DNA of 64,000 nucleotides from Diphasiastrum complanatum. Taxonomy: Eukaryota; Streptophyta; Lycopodiopsida; Lycopodiales; Lycopodiaceae. Positions 57,519 to 64,000 of this stretch are shown one piece after another. Numbering within the stretch: position 1 is the stretch's first letter; the number at the start of each line of letters is the position of its first letter. Where the stretch lies: the NCBI GenBank assembly GCA_029204225.1, contig CM055115.1, forward strand, positions 7,191,198 to 7,255,197, read 5' to 3'. The translations under genes and the position numbers were made by a program. The notes beneath the pieces were generated by a model. That model worked only from the letters and a program-made list of their open reading frames with translations. It was not told the DNA's origin and did no database searches.

Positions 57519-58759
57519 GTAGCGCAGGCATCCCAAAGAGATCCGAGGACCACGACTTAGCTTCCCAGCCTTCAACCCTTGCCATCCAAACCCACTTGAC
57601 ATACAAGTACCCAACTCGCCAACAACGATCAGACTTAAACAATTTGAAGTTCCAAAAACCAACATTGAGATCCAACCTAGCACCATGCCAGATCGGGGGT
57701 TCCGATGTGGGTGACTTCCTTACAAGCAAGCCGTCCGACATACATCAAACTTAACCAACTCGAAGCGTCGTTACAAACGAGTAACATCCATTCCAAGCAA
57801 GCGGTCTGACTTACATCAGACTTAATCAACTGAAAGCTTCGTCACGAGCGCTGGAAGCCAACCTGGTGCCACGCCAGACTGGACAGCCATAAACAGGTAA
57901 CTTCCACCCAAGCAAGCCATCCAACTCAGCCAACAGGTTAGAGCCCGTTCCCCAAGAACTTAACCCATTCACGTTCATGCAAGGAACACTAAGAACCACA
58001 AGCCACGACAAATATGGAAACAACCAGTTCCTGGACTAAATGGTCCCGATAGCATACCGCTAGCGCCAGGGACCGAATGGTCCCGACGGCATACCGCTGG
58101 CGTCCCGGGATATGACCCTCAGCTATGTGCCAACTTAAAAATTTTGAAAGCGGCCTTACAACTGGTGCTTTTACCGAACACTGAAATCCAGAAGGTAATC
58201 AGAGTCAGTTTGAGAAAAATCCCACTTTATTGATAAATCTGAGAAGGTTACATTTCAAGTGTGTGACCGACCCTAGTCTCCAGGGCACTAGCATGCCAAG
58301 GCGAGAGCCATGACAACATTCCAGCAAGGGAGGCTGAGACTTGGTTGGAGCTCGCCCTGAGTCGCAACCCGCACTCCCCTATAGTATTGGTGGGATTCGA
58401 CACCCCCCCCTCATACCAAGCACTCCACCCAAGCTGGTAAAGCACGTTTTTTCTCTCTCTAGGATTTTCTCTTTCTAGAAAGTCATTTTCTCTCTCTAGA
58501 TTTTATTGATCCCCAGGCTTCCTTTAATCATGCCTAGATCGTGTGAGGTGATTGCACATCGATCTGAGCTCTCTGAACTTCGCTAGAACCGATCAAAGAT
58601 TTTCAGCCATAGAAATTTGGCACCGACTAGATTCTGGTCACAGTGGCGCCGGGAGTGGCGTCGGCACCAGGAGCAGCAGGGGCGCTGCTGGCGCCGGAGA
58701 TAATGCTGGCGCCAGTGGTGCCGTAAGTAAAGCTTATGAAGATAGATAGCTTTACAACA
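57519..58759 (-). repeat. Possible LTR of a gypsy element, with internal repeats
   Basis: The right end (gctttacaaca) is followed by atccaccccaccttt, which on the minus strand is a purine-rich run like a polypurine tract. Inside are degenerate 100-bp units (gacttaa-caac, ccaagcaagccgtccgac; 57600-57920) and a 37-bp unit repeated twice (58031-58067 and 58068-58104). The left end is unknown and there is no second LTR in the window. GGCGCC words near 58645-58720 are frequent. Confidence 0.4.
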
Positions 58760-60517
58760 TCCACCCCACCTTTATAAAATCGGATGTCCTCATCAGATGT
58801 CAGATTAAAGTAAAGGTGTCTCCCAATTAAAATAACTATACATTTAAGCTACTTGGCACAGTACTCAATTTACTGGCCACTTTTAATTAACATTGAAACT
58901 GGCACACCACAAGTCGGAGGCTCAGCTCTTAACTTGAAAATATCTCTTTGTCTGGAAAAAGCGTAGATTTGATATCGCTTTCGTAAAACCCAAGAACCTT
59001 ATTAACTGGTGACAAAGGCCTTTCTTTAAAATGTTCGCCCCTGTCGCTTTGGACTTTCGACTTTGGAACTCCTTTGAGCTCCTGATTTGTCCTTGATGCA
59101 CTTTGTGTTGAGCTCCCTGAGCTCCAGATTTGATCAGTTCCGCATAGGTATCAAGGCTCCCTGTGCCAAAGGATTTATCGTTTGATTGCCCACTTTATGG
59201 TCCACTCCATGCCTTGTTGCTTCTGCACCTTGATTTCTCTCCCTGTCCCAGCCTGATCTTGATACTTTTCCATCTTGGATCTTTAAGGTAGGCAAAGATT
59301 GAGTACTCTACAATGCACCTCTCACTTAGCTTGAAGTAGCTCTTTGAATCAGCGCAAATGTAGCCATTGACCTCGTGGAAAGCCAAAGGGTCGCACCAGT
59401 TTGATCCGCATACAAACTATCTCTTCGCGTTTGTTTGAAGAACCATGTCCGTCGCGCAAAACTTGACTTTCACAATTCCATCACTGGTCAGTTGCCTCAC
59501 AGTCAAAAGAAGAAGTGTGCATCGAGCTTGGCTTCAAGTAGCTCTCTTTGAATCAGACACATGCACCCAGAGTTTGCACTAGTCCGATCTCAACGTGAAC
59601 TGTCTCTTAGCGTCCATTCGAAATACCAAGTCTCTCATGCAAGACTCAACTTTCACAGTTCCTTCATTGATTAGCTGCCTTACACGTGACACAAGCCAGC
59701 GTACTCATATGTTTTCTCATCATTGCTGGTCTAGATAAAGCAACTTGTTGCCAATCTCTGAAGAGGATCCTAGTCTTTCCCCTTTGAGGAAAAACCCAAC
59801 TGATACTGGATATCACCCATGCTCAGTGAGTTTCAGTTCCGAAGGTGGCCATCCCAAAATGAAGACCAACTGCTCCAAAGAAGATCTCCCCTGAAATTGC
59901 CCTTTCCAACTGTTGACTTCCTTCTTGCATTTTGGTGGGCGTGGTCGCAAATGAAACTAACCCAAGAAATAGGCTAGCCATCCATCCTTTGCAAACATTG
60001 AGTCGTTTCGTTGTTGTTCACATGCGAGTACTTGAACTGCAAATCCGCCCCACAGATTCTGTAGTTTTCTTTGTTTGATGGTATCAGCCTTCAAAAGAAA
60101 GGTTCCTTCTCGAGCCATCAGCTCCTTGTATCACAAGCAATCATGCAAACCAGGCAAAGCACGAGTACTAAGACTCACCACGAATACATACAAGTAAGAC
60201 ACTCAGGCAGGTTTACTAACAAGTAACAAAGACAAGGTCCCCCTTTGAGATGGTCCTGCCAACGGACCTTTGCCTGGCCGCGCCCATACAAATCGATCAC
60301 AGAATTAGCCCACATAGGACACCCCTCCAACTATCCGTGCTTTCACCATTAAGCAGCACATTGCCTCAGTCAAACCCCACCACTTTTTGGTCGATAGCTA
60401 AACGATCGACGACTATCCCGCACCGGTAGCTAACCACCCGTGCTTTACACCCAAATTCGAGCAGCATCTCTATATCAATGGTTAACCCGTATAGTTCGAA
60501 TATGTCGCCCCACACCC
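58760..60517 (-). other. Decayed coding-like region of unknown family
   Basis: No complete frame, but on the minus strand 59195-59700 translates with three stops into two tandem units of about 65 residues. They begin VRQLINEGTVKVESC and VRQLTSDGIVKVKFC and each ends near DSKRAT or DSKSYFKL, with AKR at equivalent positions. The second unit continues in an open frame to 59195. I do not recognise the family. It could be an accessory gene of a retroelement or a broken host gene. Confidence 0.45.
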
Positions 60518-61167
60518 TGTGAAAGATTCAACTAGTTTCATCACATTTTGCAATATTTCCATATTTGGCATATTGAGGCCAAAACTTGTTTTAGACTTAG
60601 AGGTTGACTTTTCAAAGTTCATTAGTCTAAATTTCATTTGAGTAAACACTTTTTGAAAGTGTGGGAAAGATAGAATGCGAGTTTGAGTAGATTCAATTTG
60701 AATAAGTTGGGTATATTGAATCTAGACCCAAAATTGGTAGGGTTAGCATTTTTGTGGGAAAGCCAAGTGGCCAAATAGGGTTTGGACCTACTATAAAAGG
60801 ATGTAACTCATGGAGAGAGTCATCTTCTATCTTCTCTATCTCATTTCATGCTTATACATGGTTCTCTTGGGCTCTACTATCCATTGGTGCACTATCTTGG
60901 TGATTGCTTGCAATTCTATGTGTAGAATGATCTATATTTGTTATTTTTGGATCCACACGTGTGAAATACAGTAGCTTGCTGGTTTTGTACGGACATCAAC
61001 AGTACATAATCATTTCATTCAAGTTTGATCAAGTTCTATTAGTGTTTGCATCTCAAATTGTGTGTAGATGCTGATTTTTCTACATTGGTGAAATTGGTAG
61101 TGTATTTCTCTTTCTAACCAAAGATCATTCAAGTAGATTGGATCTTAAGGATCTGAAATCTTTCACA
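60518..61167 (+). repeat. 5' LTR of copia Z
   Basis: It begins tgtgaaagat and ends atctttcaca, a perfect 10-bp terminal inverted repeat, and is followed at once by a primer binding site. It aligns with the LTR of B (7838-8493). A TATA box (tataaaa, 60792-60798) and one cacacgtgtg palindrome (60954-60963) lie inside, where the promoter of the element would be. Confidence 0.92.
60792..60798 (+). promoter_or_regulatory. TATA box in the Z LTR
   Basis: tataaaa about 275 bp into the LTR, a usual place for the retrotransposon promoter. B has the weaker tatatag at the equivalent position. Confidence 0.6.
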
Positions 61168-61179
61168 TGGTATTAGAGC
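61168..61179 (+). other. Primer binding site of copia Z
   Basis: tggtattagagc directly after the LTR, one base different from the plant copia consensus complementary to initiator tRNA-Met. Confidence 0.85.
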
Positions 61180-61767
61180 TTGTGTTTCAGGTTATGAAGG
61201 AGGAAATCAGATCTATCAATGATTTGGTGAAGATATCAAGTCTAGAGCATGCTAGAGAGGATTCTACACCAAAATCGGATTTTTTGCTTTTGTAGATTGG
61301 ATCTTTTGTGGATCAAAACACTAAATAGGTCAATATACTTGTTCAATTTCGTTTTTTGAATTCACATGCTGGATTTGGCCGATTTTTGGATCATTGGTTC
61401 AGCCTAAGTGGTGGCTTATAGATTGCATATCAAATTTTCAGCATTTGTATGTAGATTTGGAATAGTCAATTTTTTGTGATTTTGTCAAAACCCTAATTTT
61501 GATTGGATCTCTAGATAGTGAGGTTGCTGGACTTCATTTGAGTGTGTTTCAATCTTAGGAAGTGGCAAAAGTCATTAGATTGAGGATAGATCATAGGTTG
61601 ATCAAGATTCCATGATTCTATGTGTTGATTTGCTTGGATAAGTGCTAGAAGAGAATTTGTGAGATAGTTTCAAATCTTGGTGATTTCTTTTGAAAGAATT
61701 TGTTGTTGTCCAAAGGAGTGCTTTGTGCATTGAAACAAGTTGAAAGAGAAGATCAGGTCATTGCTAC
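61180..61767 (+). other. Untranslated leader of copia Z
   Basis: Non-coding stretch between the primer binding site and the gag ATG. No long frame; AT-rich. Confidence 0.7.
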
Positions 61768-62895
61768 ATGGCAACCTCAATTGGAGTCATGTTGGAAGCC
61801 AATGATAAGCTTACCTCAAGTAACTATTCATTATGGAAAGTGAGGATGGAATCACTTCTTGAGATGAATGATGTTTTGGATATTGTTGTAGGTTTGGAGG
61901 AGAGACCAGCAACACAACAAGATCAATTGAGGTATGACAAGAGGGCCAAGAAGGCTCTACACATGATAAAGATGAATGTTACCAATGAACTTCTCAAGGA
62001 AGTTGGTAAGTGCACATCATCTTTGGAAGCTTGGAATTCATTGAAGAAGCTTTATGAATCCAAGTCTACTTCTAGAGTGTTGACTCTAAGAAGGAAAATT
62101 TTTTCTTGTTTGCAAAAGAATGAAGAAAGTCCAAGTACTTTTGTTTTGAGAATGAAAGCATTGAATGATGAGTTAGCTTGCATAGATGAAAGCATTAAGG
62201 AAGGAGAACTTATTCAAGTGATTTTTAATGGCTTGTTGGATGCTCATGCTAACATTGTTCAAAGTATTGCTATTCAAAAGACTTTGCCAAGTTTGATGGA
62301 TCTTCAAGAGATCATGATCAATGAGGAATATAGGCTTCAAGGAAGAGGTGGATCTACATCGACACTTCAAGAGGATGCTATGTTCACAAAGGGAAAATTC
62401 AAGGGCAAAACCAAAAGCAAGTGGTCTAAAGGGCAAGATCAAGTGGATGCTTCTTCAAGTGGCAAAAAGAAGGATAGATCAAAGCTCAAGTGCTTCTATT
62501 GTGGCATCAAAGGACACTTTGCAAGTGAGTGCTACAAGAAGAAGAGAGATCAAGGAGACAAGCAAGGTAATCTTACTCTTGATGAGGATGGTTTGGATGT
62601 GCAAGATGCAAATAATGATGCTTTTGTGATGTCTTCATGTATGCTTGCTAATGATCGAGATCTAGATCTTTGGTGGATTGATAGTGGAGCAAGTTCACAC
62701 ATGACCTTTCACAAAGAGTACTTCACTTCTTTGTTGGCATATGGAGATGACAAGAGGGTGATCTATACGGCCAATGATGGTGAGTGTGCAATCAAAGGGA
62801 TTGCACAATTCCTATTTCTCTCTCTACAGATAGGAATGTTCATTTGGAGGATGTCTTGTTTATTCCATCTATTACCAAGAATTTGCTTAGTGTGA
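61768..62895 (+). pseudogene. Copia Z gag-protease, open until a one-base deletion
   Basis: The frame starts MATSIGVMLEANDKL and contains SSNYSLWKVRMESLLEM, SLEAWNSLKKLYESKS, QVIFNGLLDAHANIV, a zinc knuckle CFYCGIKGHFASEC (about 62490-62530), and the protease active site WWIDSGASSHMTFH. Protein coding is well preserved to about 62800. There a missing base shifts the frame and the last 30 codons are out of register. The gag would form the particle and the protease would cut the polyprotein. Of all elements in the window this has the least damage. Confidence 0.9.
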
Positions 62896-64000
62896 GTCAA
62901 ATGCTAAGTAAAGGCCTCAAGGTGGAGTTTGATGGAGATGCTTGTTTGATCAAAAGGAAGGATGTCTTGATTGAAAAAGGTAAAAGACAAGGGAAGTCGT
63001 TCAAACTTGATGCTTGTGTTATTGCTAACCAAGTTGGATGTGTTGCAAGGGAGCAAATTTCTATTCAAGAGGTTTGGCACAAAAGGATGGGACACCTCAA
63101 CTTCAAGTCATTGGAGGTAATGACAAGGAAGAAGGTTGTGATTGGTCTTCCAAGTTCCTTAAGTAATGACAAGCATGTTTGTGAGTCTTGTGCTTTGTCT
63201 AAGTCACATAGACTACCTTATACTAGATCTATTTCTAGATCTACAAAGCCTTTTCAACTTGTACATTCGGATATTCATGGATTTATTACAATTAGCAATA
63301 GTGGAGCTAAGATGTATGTAACATTCATTGATGATTTTAGTAGATTTTGTTGGATCTATCTACTAAAGAGCAAGGATGAAGTGTATGATGTCTTTGTCGA
63401 GTTCAAGAATGCAAGGGAGAACCAATTCTCCACAAAGATCAAGTGCTTGAGAGGTGACAATGGTGGTGAGTACATATCTAACAAGTTCAAGGCCTTTTGT
63501 GATGAGCATGGGATCAAGAGGGAGTATACAACATCAAGGACCCCACAACAAAATGGAGTGGCCGAAAGGAAGAATAGGACTTTATGTGAAAGTGCTAAAG
63601 CCATGAGGTTAAGTGCTAATATTGACAAACCATTTTGGGATCAAGCTTTGTTGTGTGCCAATTTCTTGTGCAATAGGTGGCCAAGTGCTATTTTGGATGG
63701 AAGGACATCTTTTGAGATGCTATTCAAGAGGAGGCCAAGTGTCAACTTTCTAAGCTTTCGGATGCACATGCTATGTCAACATTACTCTTGATGATAGGAC
63801 CAAGGAGGATCCATCTTCAAGAAGAGGTATTTTTGTTGGATATAGTGAGGTGAGTAAAGCCTACAAGGTTTACATTCCTTCTACTAACAAAGTGATTGTT
63901 GGTAGAGATGTCATTTTTTATGAGGGAAACATTCCAAAGGTGTCTTCAAGCATGATTGATGGTAAAGTAGATGGATCTAACATTCTTGATGTTGATGAGA
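62801..64000 (+). pseudogene. Copia Z integrase, open to 63750, runs off the window
   Basis: After the frameshift the new frame (to 63791) reads VHLEDVLFIPSITKNLLSV, WHKRMGHLNFKSLE with CESCALSKSH (zinc finger), then HSDIHG, LRGDNGGEY and NGVAERKNRT, so the three catalytic acidic residues are present. Near 63750 two bases are missing and the frame breaks again. The following sequence continues in register with copia B. The RT, RNase H and 3' LTR would lie to the right of the window. Confidence 0.88.

Overview
This is nuclear DNA of a land plant, almost entirely repeats. Ty1/copia polyproteins, Ty3/gypsy fragments (one with a chromodomain), an L1-type LINE and CACTA-like pieces fill the window. 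The only recognisable host genes are three intronless germin-like protein (GLP) genes, all on the minus strand (codons 10573-11256, 28884-29567, 50913-51599). I cannot name the species. There are no rRNA or tRNA genes, no CRISPR array and no bacterial-type operons.

Layout. 1-5831: minus-strand copia element A with both LTRs, PBS and PPT, but coding broken in many places. 5832-10131: a gypsy integrase scrap fused to plus-strand copia B (LTR 7838-8493), then the gag end of minus-strand copia C. 10135-11952: GLP unit 1, its gene killed by a nonsense codon. 11953-18027: anonymous DNA, a copia RT piece, and copia D with a long repetitive LTR. 18028-24045: CACTA-like sequence followed by copia H. 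24090-25556: gypsy I. 26410-28140: copia K gag and a hairpin-bearing repeat. 28145-30565: GLP unit 2, with the intact gene. 30595-36508: copia E copy 1, gypsy F and scraps. 36509-42350: a second copy of the 18028-24640 block. 42354-45175: copia E copy 2 and an inverted hairpin repeat. 45240-47010: LINE remnant with a 166-bp GA microsatellite. 49600-52460: GLP unit 3, a diverged intact gene. 53890-56205: gypsy J. 56467-57518: a repeat array rich in GGTACTA. 57519-60517: LTR-like and unrecognised decayed sequence. 60518-64000: plus-strand copia Z, the least damaged element, which runs off the window.

The main structural reading is that the three GLP genes are successive units of a tandem segmental duplication with a period of about 18-22 kb. 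Units 1 and 2 share the same order of landmarks (GLP, copia RT scrap, CACTA-like block, copia H, gypsy I) and their GLP codons differ at about four bases. Units 2 and 3 share GLP flanks as well. Between the genes the units have diverged by nested insertions and deletions. GLPs are secreted cupins of the cell wall; the second gene looks functional, the third looks functional but diverged, and the first is a very young pseudogene. I found no convincing new enzymatic or defence system. The most unusual signals are the covarying hairpins in two copies of one repeat, the gypsy/copia chimera, the GGTACTA array and a decayed two-repeat protein near 59.2-59.7 kb.
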